Part shown: positions 1 through 10,852 of the stretch, piece by piece | Layout: every line of letters starts with the position of its first letter | Position numbering within the stretch: the first letter of the stretch is position 1 | NCBI GenBank assembly: GCA_029010715.1 | Contig: JAQXKZ010000039.1 | Span: 1 to 64,000, forward strand | DNA from: Clostridiales bacterium | GTDB lineage: Bacteria; Bacillota; Clostridia; Oscillospirales; Oscillospiraceae | Direction of reading: 5' to 3' | Length of the DNA: 64,000 nt | The notes under the pieces: generated by a model | The model's input: the letters and a program-made list of their open reading frames with translations, nothing else | Told to the model about the DNA's origin: nothing | Databases searched by the model: none | Made by a program: the position numbers and the translations under genes

Positions 1-1
1 T

Positions 2-772
2 ATCATGTTCGCCGATTCCGACGATATTCTCGCGCCCGATGCGCTGGAGTACGCCGTCACCAACGGCGCCGGAGCCGACCTTGTGCTTATGGGCTTTCGC
101 ATATGTAATACCGACGGCAGCGAGGCGCTCTATTTTGAGCCGGAACAGCAGCTTGACTGCGGCAGTCTCGGGGCGGGCCTCGGCAGGCTTTATAAGGCAA
201 ATCTGCTCAATCAGGTCTGGGCGAAGCTCTTTCGCGCCGAACTGATACAGGGCCGGAGCATCCGCTTTCCCGACTACCGCTGGGGCGAGGACAGGCTGTT
301 CGTCTTTGACTGCCTCGACTGCGCCTCCACCGTGACCGTCCTCCCCGGGTGCAAATACAGCTATATAATGCACCCGCACCAGAGCCTTATCAGCAGCTAC
401 TATGACAAAAAGTTCGATGTCTGCCTTGAGGCCGACCGCCGCGCCGAGCAGCTCTGCCGGACCTTCGGCGCCGGCGATGACGCGGACTTCAGGTATATGT
501 TTGTCAAGAGCGTCATCTCCTGTATGACGACGCTCTTCAGCCCGTCCTGCACGCTTACGCGCGGTGAAAAGATGGCGGAGATAGCGCGTATGACCGGCGA
601 TGAACGCGTGAAGCGGCGCAGCCGCGGCGTGTTCGGCGGCGCGGCGGTAAAGCTGCTCTGCGCCGTTATGCGCAGCGGCCCTGTCTGGCTCAACTATGCG
701 GTGTTCCGGCTGGTCGCCCGCGCCGGTGCGCTCGCCCCGCGGCTGTTCACAAGGATAAAGCACAGAAAGTAG
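2..772 (+). CDS. Glycosyltransferase family 2 protein, 5'-truncated by window edge
   Basis: ORF reads (Y)IMFADSDDIL at the window start, the GT-A DxD-type motif; the N-terminal part lies outside the window. Confidence 0.75.
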   Translation: MMFADSDDILAPDALEYAVTNGAGADLVLMGFRICNTDGSEALYFEPEQQLDCGSLGAGLGRLYKANLLNQVWAKLFRAELIQGRSIRFPDYRWGEDRLFVFDCLDCASTVTVLPGCKYSYIMHPHQSLISSYYDKKFDVCLEADRRAEQLCRTFGAGDDADFRYMFVKSVISCMTTLFSPSCTLTRGEKMAEIARMTGDERVKRRSRGVFGGAAVKLLCAVMRSGPVWLNYAVFRLVARAGALAPRLFTRIKHRK

Positions 773-781
773 GGACAAGGT

Positions 782-1939
782 ATGGAAAAGATCCGGTCTG
801 AATCAAATCTGAGCTTCCTCGAAGCGACCAGTATCATAGTCGGCCACGGCGTCGGTGCCGGCATACTCTCCGTGCCCTATCTCGCCGCGCACAACAGTCT
901 GCGTGAAATTCTGCTCGTGACAGGCTTCTGCTATCTTTTCAATGTCCTGCTGCATCTGCTGATTGCGGAGCTGTCGCTCAATAACGGCGGCGCGCAGTTT
1001 GTCGGCTGCTTTGAGTCGGAGCTTTTTGCCGGCCGGCTCAGGACCGTGCTCACATGGGGCACGTTTATACTGCTGGGCGCGTCCGTGCTCGTGAACGTCA
1101 GCGCCTTCCTCACCGGAGCCGCCGCCGTGTTCCGCTCATGGTTCGGCCTTCCCGACTGGATGGGAATGCTGATCTTCTATGTTCTCGGCGCAGGCGTCGT
1201 GTTTGCCGGCATGAAGCTCGTCGGTATCTGCGAAAAGTTCTCCGTCGGCGCTATGGTCGCGGTCGTCGGCATCCTCTTTGCCGCGACAGTGCTGCGCGAC
1301 ACCTCTCCCATGCCTTCCGGCTGGAAGGGCTTTAACAATATGCTCGCCATGTTCGGCATGGTGTCCTTCTCGCTCTCGGCGGTCATGTCCACCCCGCAGG
1401 TGGTCAAGGGCCTTGGCGGCGACGCGAAAAAGATCCGCGCCTCCATTATGACCGGTCTCGCCGTCAACGCGGGGCTGATCCTGTTCATAACCGTAACCAC
1501 TCTGCTCGGCGTCGGCGGCAATATCAGCGAGGACGGCGCGCTCGTCGATCTCGCGGCCAGCCTCGGCGGCTTTGTCAGCGTCATCGGCTATGTGTTCACA
1601 CTGCTCGCGCTCGCGACCTCCTTCTGGGCCAACACCCTGAATCTGCGCGATATCGTCAGCGAGCAGACCGGCTGGAGCCGGCGCCTGAGCTGGCTCGCCG
1701 CGTCGCTGCCCTGCCTGATCCTGGCCTTTCTGGGCCTGTCGAGCTTCGTCGGCTTTACCCGCTTTGCCAGCATAATCCAGGTCGTCACCGGCCTTGGCAT
1801 CATCGTGGCCTACAGCCTCTCGCGCAAGCGTGTCGGCGGCTCCGCGCTGCTGGGGCGTTTTGGCTCGCTGCCGTTTCAGATAATCATCGCCTGCTGCTCG
1901 CTGCTCGCGACCGTGGGCGCCGTCCTGCCTGTCACATGA
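782..1939 (+). CDS. Amino acid permease-like membrane protein (APC superfamily)
   Basis: Multi-TM ORF with N-terminal SxxEATSIIVGHGVGAGILSVPYLA motif. Confidence 0.75.
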   Translation: MEKIRSESNLSFLEATSIIVGHGVGAGILSVPYLAAHNSLREILLVTGFCYLFNVLLHLLIAELSLNNGGAQFVGCFESELFAGRLRTVLTWGTFILLGASVLVNVSAFLTGAAAVFRSWFGLPDWMGMLIFYVLGAGVVFAGMKLVGICEKFSVGAMVAVVGILFAATVLRDTSPMPSGWKGFNNMLAMFGMVSFSLSAVMSTPQVVKGLGGDAKKIRASIMTGLAVNAGLILFITVTTLLGVGGNISEDGALVDLAASLGGFVSVIGYVFTLLALATSFWANTLNLRDIVSEQTGWSRRLSWLAASLPCLILAFLGLSSFVGFTRFASIIQVVTGLGIIVAYSLSRKRVGGSALLGRFGSLPFQIIIACCSLLATVGAVLPVT

Positions 1940-2844
1940 AGAAAAGAGTCATTATACCGGCTGCCGCCGGCGCCTTCACCGCCTTCGCCCTCGGTGAGAT
2001 GTACAGATATATATTCTGCCGGAATCCCGGGCTTATCGGCCTTTTCCGGGGCAAAAAGGGGCATAAGTCCGACTACTATGCCCACCGTGACGGAGAGGCA
2101 GATAAGCTGAGGAAGCGCGCCTGCCTGCGCATGGAGCTCAGAAACGATCGTGGGAACCGGCTGCAGGGCTACTATTACTGCTGCTCCGCCGCCCCCTGCG
2201 GGCGAGTCGCATTCATCGTCCACGGCTACCGCTCGGAGCATGCGGAGACTGCCGGCATGTACTATGACTGTTACGTCAGCCGGGGCTTTGATATCTTCAC
2301 CTGCGACCTGACCGCCGCCGGAGAGAGCGAGGGGCGCGTCATAGGCTACGACGTCTACGAGAGCCGGGATGTGCTGCTCTGGCTGGACGAACTCGTCCGC
2401 CGCTTCGGAAGCGATATCCGGATAATACTCCACGGCTTTTCCATGGGCGGGGCGACCGTGCTGAAGCTCAGCGACCGCTGCCCGAAGCAGGTGAGATTCA
2501 TCGTTTCCGACAGCGGCTTCACGAGCGCGGCGGACATACTGCGTGAGCGGCTGGGCCCCGCGTACCGGGTCTTCAGTGCGATAAGCCGTGCCGTGGCCGG
2601 ATATGGCCTGAACGATACCGATGTGCGCAGGAACCTGGCCAAAGCTGACCGGCCGGTTCTGTTTGTACACGGAGCCGAGGACAGGACCGTCCCCCTCAAA
2701 ATGGGACAGGAGCTCTTTGAACTCTGCCCGGCGGAAAAGGACTGCCTCTTTGTCCCGGGAGCGCGCCACGTGGAGAGTATGCATGTCGATCCGGAAGGGT
2801 ACTCGGAGAAGCTCGATAGCTTCATCGCAAAGTATATAGACTGA
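1936..2844 (+). CDS. Alpha/beta hydrolase
   Basis: HGFSMGG nucleophile elbow, VHGAEDRTVP and GARHVES motifs; ATGA overlap with the upstream permease. Confidence 0.85.
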   Translation: MKKRVIIPAAAGAFTAFALGEMYRYIFCRNPGLIGLFRGKKGHKSDYYAHRDGEADKLRKRACLRMELRNDRGNRLQGYYYCCSAAPCGRVAFIVHGYRSEHAETAGMYYDCYVSRGFDIFTCDLTAAGESEGRVIGYDVYESRDVLLWLDELVRRFGSDIRIILHGFSMGGATVLKLSDRCPKQVRFIVSDSGFTSAADILRERLGPAYRVFSAISRAVAGYGLNDTDVRRNLAKADRPVLFVHGAEDRTVPLKMGQELFELCPAEKDCLFVPGARHVESMHVDPEGYSEKLDSFIAKYID

Positions 2845-2951
2845 AATCTCCACAGGCCGAAATTGCCGCAGTATTGGCAGGCGTTCGAAAACACTTTTAG
2901 CCAAACGACACGAAATGAGCATCTGTCATACGGGACTGAAAAACGAAAAAA

Positions 2952-3005
2952 CGCGCCATATTCAGCCCAAACGGCTGCTTATGGCGCATTTTTCTGTTTA
3001 TTTGT
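2952..3005. terminator. Bidirectional intrinsic terminator
   Basis: Inverted repeat aaaacgcgccata..tatggcgcatttttc flanked by A/T tracts. Confidence 0.65.
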
Positions 3006-3076
3006 GTTTTGTTTTTCCTTTGCCCCCGGCGGCTGAAGCGCAGGAAAAAGCCGGCATGGTCTGTTTTGACAGGCTG

Positions 3077-3114
3077 AAAAAAACTGAGCAGCGCGGTCAT
3101 TTCGCGCTGCTCAG
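3077..3114 (-). terminator. Intrinsic terminator of the cdd / mini-LysR operon
   Basis: Minus strand CTGAGCAGCGCG-AAATGAC-CGCGCTGCTCAG followed by TTTTTTT. Confidence 0.85.
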
Positions 3115-3357
3115 TTTGTCTTTTATTCCGTCCGCTGCGGAGACGATGCCGCGCGCCTCGGAAAGCAGCAGCTCCCCGGCATCGGTAAGCCCCGCTGTCC
3201 GGTTCGTCCGCTCAAAGAGGCGCACGCCCAGCTCTTCCTCCAGAGAGGATACGGCGCGGCTGACCGTGGAGTGGCTGATATACAGGCGGCGCGCAGCCTG
3301 GGAGAAGCCTCCCGAGTCCGCCACGGCAAGAAAAAGCCTCAGCTGCTCCAGCTCCAT
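3097..3357 (-). CDS. LysR-family HTH-only protein (86 aa, no effector-binding domain)
   Basis: MELEQLRLFLAVADSGGFSQAARRLYISHSTVSRAVSSLEEELGVRLFERTNR is a canonical LysR wHTH; the ORF stops in the loop of a terminator. Confidence 0.85.
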   Translation of the reverse strand: MELEQLRLFLAVADSGGFSQAARRLYISHSTVSRAVSSLEEELGVRLFERTNRTAGLTDAGELLLSEARGIVSAADGIKDKLSSAK

Positions 3358-3358
3358 A

Positions 3359-3739
3359 TCAGTAGTTGAAGGTGTATGGCAGCAGGTCGGAGAGCTTATA
3401 GCTCACATACCTGTCGCCGGCCTTGGCGCAGAGCACCTCCATCTCGGGGGAGAACTCAGCCAGAAACTGCCTGCAGGCGCCGCAGGGGGTGCACCAGTTC
3501 TCGCTGTCGGCGTAGATCGCGATGCGCCTGAATTCACGGTGCCCCTCGCTGACCGCCTTGCAGCAGGCGGTACGCTCGGCGCAGATGGTACTGCCGAGGG
3601 CGGCGTTTTCAACGTTGCAGCCGGTAAAGACCGTACCGTCGCTGCACTCAATCGCGGCGCCGACAGCGAAGCGCGAGTACGGGACGTAAGCATTGAGCGA
3701 AGCCTTTTTCGCTCTGGACATGAGTTCTCTGTCAGTCAT
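3359..3739 (-). CDS. cdd: Cytidine deaminase
   Basis: CNVENAALGSTICAERTACCKAV and PCGACRQFLAEF zinc motifs. Confidence 0.95.
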   Translation of the reverse strand: MTDRELMSRAKKASLNAYVPYSRFAVGAAIECSDGTVFTGCNVENAALGSTICAERTACCKAVSEGHREFRRIAIYADSENWCTPCGACRQFLAEFSPEMEVLCAKAGDRYVSYKLSDLLPYTFNY

Positions 3740-3813
3740 GATTCTCCGTCTCCTTCATTTATGTAGAATTAATAATGCCGTTAGCGCTGCCGTCCGGGAT
3801 CCGGCCGGGACCG

Positions 3814-5397
3814 TCAGTCGAGCATGATCTCCCAGTTCTGGAAGTCGTAGAGGGGATTGCCGAAATTTGGGTTCAGACCCTTTATCACGCCGCGGTGACT
3901 TACTGTCTGATGGGTCTCAAAGCCGATGGATATGAGCGAACCGGTGCCGGCGATATAGTCGCACAGCAGCTCATACGCTGCCGCGCGCTGCAGATCGCCG
4001 CTGGCAAGATAGGTGTTTATATAGTTGATGAAAGCGGTATCCGTGCTGCGGGAGTAGTTCAGGTCGCTGTCGGGATCGAGCAGCTCGGTGACGTCAAAGT
4101 TATTGCGCAGGCGGACCTCGCCGTAGAACATGTCAAAATCGCCTTCCTCCAGGGCCTTCAGATAGTTGTCCCATGTCAGCTCCCTTACGTTCACCTTCAG
4201 ACCTATGGACTCCATATCCTCGGCGAATTTGCGGACGACGCCGGTCTTGGCGCTGCTGTCGGAGCAGACAATGAAGGTGACCTCTATCTTCTGGGCAGAG
4301 CCGGACATGTATTCAAGCTGGCCGTCGTTGTCGTAGTCCTTTATGCCGGAGTTTTCAAGGATGAGCCTGCAGGTGTCGATGTTGTAGCCTAGCTTTTTGG
4401 CGTATGCCTCGGGGTAGTCCTTACAGGTCGGGAACATGGGCACCGGGGAGGCCACGGCGTTGCCGTGCATGAGGTCCTCGGCAAAGTAGACGCGGTCAAA
4501 GGCGTAGTTCATCGCCGTCCTGAAGCCGCTGTATCTGCCTATGGTGGACTCCTCGTTGAACATCACAAAATGGTAGTTCGTGGTCGCGTAGTTATGTATC
4601 TCGCTCGTGCTGGCATAGCCGAGGTTGGTGTAGCTGGACGGATCGTTCGTGACGATGTCGATGGTGCCGTCGTCGAAGGCTGTAAGGCGGCTCGCGGCGT
4701 CGGTGTATTCAACGAGATAGACCGTATCGACCGGAAGGCTTTCATAGCCGGGGTAACTGTCGGCGGCGAGAAGGCAGGTTCCGTCGTCACTGTATTTATA
4801 CGGGCCGCTGCCTAAGGGTCTGGGATCGCTGAAGGTACCGTACTTTATGACCGGCACGTTCATCAGCTTCATGAACTGTGTATCGCCGATACCGAGGGAA
4901 ACGTAAAAATTCGTATCGTCATAGCCGGAACCCTGGAAGCTTGAGAAACGACCGCTGTATCTGTCGGAGGTTATCGCGCGCTCCAGCGAGTAGCGGATAT
5001 CCTTGCCGGTCACCGGGGTGCCATCATGGAAATAATGCCCTTCAACGAGGTCGAAGGTCCAGTAGGTCGCGTCCTCGTTGCATTTCCAGTTCGTCAGCAG
5101 ATTCGGTATGGCCTCAAAGTTGTTGTCGAGCTCTACGATGTTTTCGTAAACAAGGCTGCCGACGAGCTGATTGGAGTGGTTGGTGGCGATGAGAGGGTTG
5201 AAGCTGTAATCAGTATTGCAGTTGAGAGAAAACACGTTGTCCGCGGCAGCGGCACGGGTGACGTTCTTGCCCTCCGTTGACTCGGGTATACCGCCGTCGG
5301 CTCCGTCGTCAGCCCCGCCGCAGGCCGCGCAGCCCAGAGCCATGGCAAGGCACAGCAGCAGCGCGCATGTTTTTTTTAATTTCTTCATTGTCCTCAC
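3814..5397 (-). CDS. ABC transporter substrate-binding protein, family 5 (peptide/nickel type), lipoprotein
   Basis: Lipobox LGCAAC; SBP_bac_5-like LVYENIVELDNNFEAIPNLLTNWKCNEDATYWTFDL. Confidence 0.85.
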   Translation of the reverse strand: MRTMKKLKKTCALLLCLAMALGCAACGGADDGADGGIPESTEGKNVTRAAAADNVFSLNCNTDYSFNPLIATNHSNQLVGSLVYENIVELDNNFEAIPNLLTNWKCNEDATYWTFDLVEGHYFHDGTPVTGKDIRYSLERAITSDRYSGRFSSFQGSGYDDTNFYVSLGIGDTQFMKLMNVPVIKYGTFSDPRPLGSGPYKYSDDGTCLLAADSYPGYESLPVDTVYLVEYTDAASRLTAFDDGTIDIVTNDPSSYTNLGYASTSEIHNYATTNYHFVMFNEESTIGRYSGFRTAMNYAFDRVYFAEDLMHGNAVASPVPMFPTCKDYPEAYAKKLGYNIDTCRLILENSGIKDYDNDGQLEYMSGSAQKIEVTFIVCSDSSAKTGVVRKFAEDMESIGLKVNVRELTWDNYLKALEEGDFDMFYGEVRLRNNFDVTELLDPDSDLNYSRSTDTAFINYINTYLASGDLQRAAAYELLCDYIAGTGSLISIGFETHQTVSHRGVIKGLNPNFGNPLYDFQNWEIMLD

Positions 5398-5398
5398 C

Positions 5399-6190
5399 TC
5401 AGTCGAGCACGATCACCGCAGCCTGACTGCCGCGCTGACCCCGGGTATAGCGGTGCGACCAGTACTTGTCGTGGCTGCAGAAGGTGCATTCATGGGAAAT
5501 ATCTATATTCTCTGCCGGGACGCCGAGCTGCATGAGCCGCCGTGCGTTTGCGGCGCGCAGGTCGACCATGGTCTTGCCGTCGGCGCGCCTGTCGAAAAGT
5601 CCGGAAATATCACCGGAGAGATACTTCTCCACCGCCTGCGGAACATCGTCGTCCGTCTCAAAGCAGCAGCGGCCTATGGACGGGCCTATGGCCGCGCGTA
5701 TGCTGGCGGGCGCCGCGCCGAGACTCTCCATGGCTTCCAGCGCGTTTTTCAGTATATCGGCGACGGAGCTGCGCCAGCCGCAGTGTATCGCCCCGGCGAC
5801 GGAGTTCTCCCCGTCCCAGAGCAGTACTGGCACACAGTCGGCCACCATGCACATCACCGGCAGACCCTTCTCGGCGGTGACGATACCGTCGGCCTCGTAC
5901 GGAACATCCGACATGCATACATGCCGGTCGGCAGCCGTGACGATGCGCACGTCCGCCTTATGTACCTGCCGGGTGACGGCCATGCCGTCGATGCCGGCGC
6001 CCATTAGCCCGCACACACGGCGGTAGTTCTCGCGCACGGCCTCCGGATCGTCGCCGCGGTTGGAGCCGAGATTCAGAGAAGAATATATCCCGGTACTCAC
6101 TCCGCCGAAGCGCGTCGTGAAGGCGTGCCGTGCGCCGATTATGTCGGAGCTCATGTATATGAGCCCGTTGTGCTTTTTTTCTGAAAACAT
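5399..6190 (-). CDS. pgeF: Multicopper polyphenol oxidase-like / purine nucleoside phosphorylase family (YfiH/PgeF)
   Basis: HCGWRSSVADI, ADCVPVLLWD, AAIGPSIGRCCFE motifs. Confidence 0.9.
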   Translation of the reverse strand: MFSEKKHNGLIYMSSDIIGARHAFTTRFGGVSTGIYSSLNLGSNRGDDPEAVRENYRRVCGLMGAGIDGMAVTRQVHKADVRIVTAADRHVCMSDVPYEADGIVTAEKGLPVMCMVADCVPVLLWDGENSVAGAIHCGWRSSVADILKNALEAMESLGAAPASIRAAIGPSIGRCCFETDDDVPQAVEKYLSGDISGLFDRRADGKTMVDLRAANARRLMQLGVPAENIDISHECTFCSHDKYWSHRYTRGQRGSQAAVIVLD

Positions 6191-6247
6191 GGTTTATAAA
6201 TTATCCTCTCCGGTTCAAAGCGCGGAGCTTCGAAGCGGTATTACCGA

Positions 6248-9019
6248 TCATTCATTACGCCCACAACATTCCTTGTATTTGAGGCGGCGGGAGCCGTCGG
6301 CCTTCATTTTTCCGCAGGGGCAGGGGTCGTTGCGCCCGGGCTTCGGAGCCTTTTTCACAGGCTGCTTTTTGACCGGCTCACCGCCCACGTTTGCGGCGGC
6401 ATTTTTGGAGACGGCCCTGCGCTCAATGGTCTGTTCCTTTCGGACACGCACGGTGAAGAGACGGCGCACGGTCTCCTCGCGGATTCCGTGGACCATGGCC
6501 TCGAACATGTCGTAGCCCTCCTGCTTGTAGGCGTCGATCGGCTTTACCGCACCGTAGCCGCGCAGGCCTATTCCGCGCTTGAGCTCGCTCATCGCGTCGA
6601 TATGGTCCATCCAGTATTCGTCGACCACACGCAGCATGATGACTCTCTCAAGCTCACGCATCAGCGGCAGTCCGTTCGGACCGGGCCCGAAGGCGGCCTC
6701 TCTCGCGGCGTAGGTCTTTTCAGCCAGCTCCTCGACCGCCGCGGTCAGCCTGGCGCACTTGACAAAACCGCCGAAGTCGTCGATCCTGAAAGTGCCCGGG
6801 CGCATGAACAGCTTCTCAAAGGGCTGCAGAGCGTCGTCAAGCTGCTGCTGGTTCTCGGCGGCACCGCCGGCGAGACCGTCGGCAACGGTGGAGGAGACAA
6901 AATCCTTTACCATGCCCAGTATCTGGGTGTGTATATCCTCGCCGTCGAGGACCTTGCGGCGCTCACCGTATATGATGTTGCGCTGCTGGTTCATGACGTC
7001 GTCGTATTCCAGAACGCTCTTACGGGTCTGGAAGTTGCGGCTCTCGACGGTTTTCTGGGCCTGCTCAATGGCATTGGAGAGCATCTTGTGGTCAAGCGGC
7101 GTATCGTCGTCGACCTTAAGCGTCTCCATCAGGCCGGTCAGCCTGTCCGAGCCGAACAGGCGCATGACGTCGTCGGTCAGCGCAAGATAGAAGCGGCTCT
7201 CGCCGGGGTCGCCCTGACGGCCGGCACGGCCGCGCAGCTGATTGTCTATACGTCTGGACTCATGGCGCTCTGTGCCGAGAATGAACAGACCGCCGACAGC
7301 CTTGACTTTCCCGGCCTCGGCGTCGGTCTCGGCCTTATGCACCTTCATGCGCTCGGCATAGAGCGCGCGGGCAGAGAGAATGTCTTCGTCGCCGGTCTCG
7401 GCATAGCCGGTGGCCTCGGCTATGACCGCCTCGCTGTAGCCGGCCTTGCGCAGGTCGGCCTTGGACATGAATTCCGCGTTGCCGCCCAAGGTGATGTCGG
7501 TGCCGCGTCCGGCCATGTTTGTCGCGATCGTTACGGCGCCGAACTTACCCGCCTGCGCGACGATCTCGGCTTCCTTCTCGTGGTATTTCGCGTTCAGCAC
7601 CGTGTGCGGTATGCCGCGCTTTTTGAGCAGGGAGGAGATATATTCGCTCTTTTCGATGGAGATCGTACCGACCAGCACAGGCTGGCCCTTTTCGTGACAT
7701 TCGGCGATCTGCTCGATGATGGCGTGGTTTTTGCCGAGGTCGTTTTTATAGACGACGTCAGGATGGTCGATCCTGATGACGGGCTTGTTCGTCGGGATCT
7801 CGACGATATCGAGCCGGTATATCGCGCCGAACTCCTCGGCCTCGGTCGCGGCTGTACCGGTCATGCCGGAGAGCTTGCCGTAGAGACGGAAGTAGTTCTG
7901 GAAGGTTATGGTAGCGAGGGTCTTGTTCTCCTTCTGGACATCGACATGCTCCTTGGCCTCGATGGCCTGATGCAGGCCCTCGGAGTAGCGGCGGCCGAGC
8001 ATAAGACGGCCCGTGAACTCATCGACGATGATGATTTCGCCGTCCTTGACGATATAGTCGATGTCGCGCTTCATGATACCGTGCGCCTTCAGCGCCTGGT
8101 TAATATGGTGGCTGAGCGTGGCGTTTTCGATATCGGCGAGATTTTCCAGATTGAAGGCACGTTCGGCCTTGGCGATGCCGCGGGCGGTAAGAGTCGCGGT
8201 TTTGGCCTTCTCATCGACGACATAGTCGGCGTCGAGGTTTTCGTTCTCCTCCTCCTTCTCGTCGATGCTGGCGTAGACGACCTTCTTCAGACGGCTTACA
8301 AAGTCGTCGGCCTGACGGTAGAGGTCGGTGCTCTCGTCGCCCTGTCCGGAGATTATAAGAGGGGTTCTGGCTTCATCAATGAGAATGGAGTCGACCTCGT
8401 CGACGATGGCAAAGGCGTGTCCGCGCTGGACCATGTTCTCCTTATAAAGGGCCATGTTGTCACGCAGATAATCGAAGCCCATCTCGTTGTTGGTGCCGTA
8501 GGTGATGTCGCAGTTATAGGCCTCGCGGCGCTGATTGCTGTCAAGATCGTGCACGATAAGGCCGACGCTGAGACCGAGAAAACGGTGCACCTTGCCCATC
8601 CACTCGCTGTCGCGCTTGGCAAGATAGTCGTTGACGGTGACTATGTGCACGCCTTTACCTGTCAGAGCGTTGAGGTAGGCGGGCAGTACGGCGACAAGGG
8701 TCTTGCCTTCGCCGGTCTTCATCTCGGCGATGCGGCCCTGATGCAAAACTATGCCGCCGATGAGCTGAACTCTGAACGGGCGCATACCAAGCACGCGCCA
8801 CGCGGCCTCGCGCACGGTGGCGTAGGCCTCGGGCAGTATGTCGTCGAGCGTCTCTCCGTCTTTGAGACGCTGCCTGAACTCGTCGGTCTTGGCGCGCAGC
8901 TCCGCATCCGATTTGGCCGAATATTCATCGGCCAGAGCTTCTATTTTATCCGCTATCGGGTAAATACGTTTTAGCTCGCGGTCGGTGTAGCTCCCGAACA
9001 GCTTGTTGAAAATACCCAT
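6248..9019 (-). CDS. secA: Preprotein translocase subunit SecA
   Basis: [42 protein letters not shown]-terminal [17 protein letters not shown] zinc motif. Confidence 0.98.
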   Translation of the reverse strand: MGIFNKLFGSYTDRELKRIYPIADKIEALADEYSAKSDAELRAKTDEFRQRLKDGETLDDILPEAYATVREAAWRVLGMRPFRVQLIGGIVLHQGRIAEMKTGEGKTLVAVLPAYLNALTGKGVHIVTVNDYLAKRDSEWMGKVHRFLGLSVGLIVHDLDSNQRREAYNCDITYGTNNEMGFDYLRDNMALYKENMVQRGHAFAIVDEVDSILIDEARTPLIISGQGDESTDLYRQADDFVSRLKKVVYASIDEKEEENENLDADYVVDEKAKTATLTARGIAKAERAFNLENLADIENATLSHHINQALKAHGIMKRDIDYIVKDGEIIIVDEFTGRLMLGRRYSEGLHQAIEAKEHVDVQKENKTLATITFQNYFRLYGKLSGMTGTAATEAEEFGAIYRLDIVEIPTNKPVIRIDHPDVVYKNDLGKNHAIIEQIAECHEKGQPVLVGTISIEKSEYISSLLKKRGIPHTVLNAKYHEKEAEIVAQAGKFGAVTIATNMAGRGTDITLGGNAEFMSKADLRKAGYSEAVIAEATGYAETGDEDILSARALYAERMKVHKAETDAEAGKVKAVGGLFILGTERHESRRIDNQLRGRAGRQGDPGESRFYLALTDDVMRLFGSDRLTGLMETLKVDDDTPLDHKMLSNAIEQAQKTVESRNFQTRKSVLEYDDVMNQQRNIIYGERRKVLDGEDIHTQILGMVKDFVSSTVADGLAGGAAENQQQLDDALQPFEKLFMRPGTFRIDDFGGFVKCARLTAAVEELAEKTYAAREAAFGPGPNGLPLMRELERVIMLRVVDEYWMDHIDAMSELKRGIGLRGYGAVKPIDAYKQEGYDMFEAMVHGIREETVRRLFTVRVRKEQTIERRAVSKNAAANVGGEPVKKQPVKKAPKPGRNDPCPCGKMKADGSRRLKYKECCGRNE

Positions 9020-9352
9020 TTATATATGCCTTTCCTGAAAGAGTAATAATAGGGATAACAATTCAAATTATATTCTAACACAAATTTGTGAATAAAAAAA
9101 GTACTTCTTGGCCCGCGTCATACCGTGACCTCATAAAAACTTCTTCCCGGTCTCGGTATCGGAAGAGTCCCGCGCCGTTTTGCTTCCGCCCGCAGCAGGA
9201 GCCACGCCGTGCGCACGCGCTTTGCAGGGGGAGCACGGAGAAGCGTCCGGTAAGGCTTTTGTCAGAATCCATCTTGTCCGCGGTGTTTTCCTGTGTTAAA
9301 ATATCGCCTTGTAGGAGTTCAAAAAATATACAGAGAACAGAGGGACCGGCAT

Positions 9353-10840
9353 ATGTACAGGATAGGCTTTGACAACGAGAAATACGTAAAATTACAGTCA
9401 CAGAATATAAGAGACCGCATTTCCAAATTCGGCGGCAAGCTGTATCTGGAATTCGGCGGCAAGCTCTTTGACGATTTCCACGCCTCCCGTGTGCTCCCCG
9501 GCTTCGCCCCGGACAGCAAGGTCAAGATGCTGCTCGAGATGAAGGACGAGGCCGAGATAGTCATCGCGATCTCTGCCGACGATATAGAGCGCAGCAAGCG
9601 CCGCGGAGACCTCGGCATCACCTATGAGGACGACACGCTCCGCCTTATAGACGCGTTTCGCGGAATAGGGCTTTACATCGGCAGCGTAGTAATTACGCAC
9701 TACCGCGGACAGGTAATAGCCGACCAGTTCAAAAAACGGCTCGAAGCGCTCGGCGTATCGGTCTATCTGCACTATATAATACCCGACTATCCCTCGAACG
9801 TCCCGCTTATAATTTCCGACGACGGCTTCGGGAGGAATGACTATATCGAGACGACGCGCAGCCTTGTCGTGGTCACGGCGCCCGGCCCCGGCAGCGGCAA
9901 GATGGCCACCTGTCTCAGCCAGCTTTACCATGAGCACAAGCGCGGCATTAACGCCGGATATGCTAAATTTGAGACCTTCCCGGTCTGGAACCTTCCGCTC
10001 AAGCACCCGGTAAACCTCGCCTACGAGGCGGCCACCGCCGATCTCGACGATGTGAACATGATAGACCCCTTCCACCTCGAGACCTACGGTATCACGACCG
10101 TCAACTATAACCGCGACGTGGAGATATTCCCGGTGCTTGAAGCCATTTTCAAACGCATCTACGGCGAGAGCCCATACAAGAGCCCCACGGACATGGGAGT
10201 CAACATGGCCGGCTTCTGCATCACCGACGACGGGGCCTGCTGTGAAGCGTCAAAGCAGGAGATCATCCGCCGCTACTATGCCGCGTCCTGCGCGGTACGC
10301 CAGGGACTCAGCGACGCCTGCGAGCTCAGAAAGATAGAGCTTTTAATGAATTCCGCCGGCATAAGCACGTCCGACAGGCCGGTCGTCAGGGCCGCGCTCG
10401 ACAAGGCGCAGCTGACCGGAGGCCCCGCCGTCGCGCTGGAGCTCAATGACGGAACCATCGTAACCGGCAAGACCTCCTCGCTGCTCGGCGCATCCTCGGC
10501 CTGCCTGCTCAACGCACTGAAGGCTCAGGCCGGTATCGACAAAAAGCTGCAGCTGATCGCCCCGGGAGTCATCGAGCCGATACAGCACCTGAAGGTCGAA
10601 CACCTGGGCAACCACAATCCTCGCCTGCATACCGACGAGCTTCTTATCGCGCTGACCATATGCTCGGTCATGAACCCGATGGCAGGCTATGCGATCGACC
10701 AGCTCGACAAGCTGCGCGGCTGCGAGGCGCACTCGACGGTGATACTCTCACATGTAGACGAGGAGCTGTTCAAAAAACTCGGCGTCAATATTTCTTTCGA
10801 GCCCAAATACCAGGCGAAGAAGCTGTATCATAAGAAATAA
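9353..10840 (+). CDS. DUF1846 domain-containing protein
   Basis: IGFDNEKYVKLQSQNIRDRISKFGGKLYLEFGGKLFDDFHASRVLPGF; start placed at internal Met 9353. Confidence 0.9.
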   Translation: MYRIGFDNEKYVKLQSQNIRDRISKFGGKLYLEFGGKLFDDFHASRVLPGFAPDSKVKMLLEMKDEAEIVIAISADDIERSKRRGDLGITYEDDTLRLIDAFRGIGLYIGSVVITHYRGQVIADQFKKRLEALGVSVYLHYIIPDYPSNVPLIISDDGFGRNDYIETTRSLVVVTAPGPGSGKMATCLSQLYHEHKRGINAGYAKFETFPVWNLPLKHPVNLAYEAATADLDDVNMIDPFHLETYGITTVNYNRDVEIFPVLEAIFKRIYGESPYKSPTDMGVNMAGFCITDDGACCEASKQEIIRRYYAASCAVRQGLSDACELRKIELLMNSAGISTSDRPVVRAALDKAQLTGGPAVALELNDGTIVTGKTSSLLGASSACLLNALKAQAGIDKKLQLIAPGVIEPIQHLKVEHLGNHNPRLHTDELLIALTICSVMNPMAGYAIDQLDKLRGCEAHSTVILSHVDEELFKKLGVNISFEPKYQAKKLYHKK

Positions 10841-10852
10841 AACGCCGCGAGG

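Noticed and set aside
2897-3100. 67-aa minus ORF downstream of the mini-LysR, considered as its missing C-terminus
   Set aside because: Sequence spans two terminators and does not resemble a LysR substrate-binding domain
6488-8974. 828-aa plus-strand ORF opposite secA
   Set aside because: Shadow ORF produced by the high-GC codon pattern of secA; low-complexity V/L/G/D-rich translation with no recognisable domain
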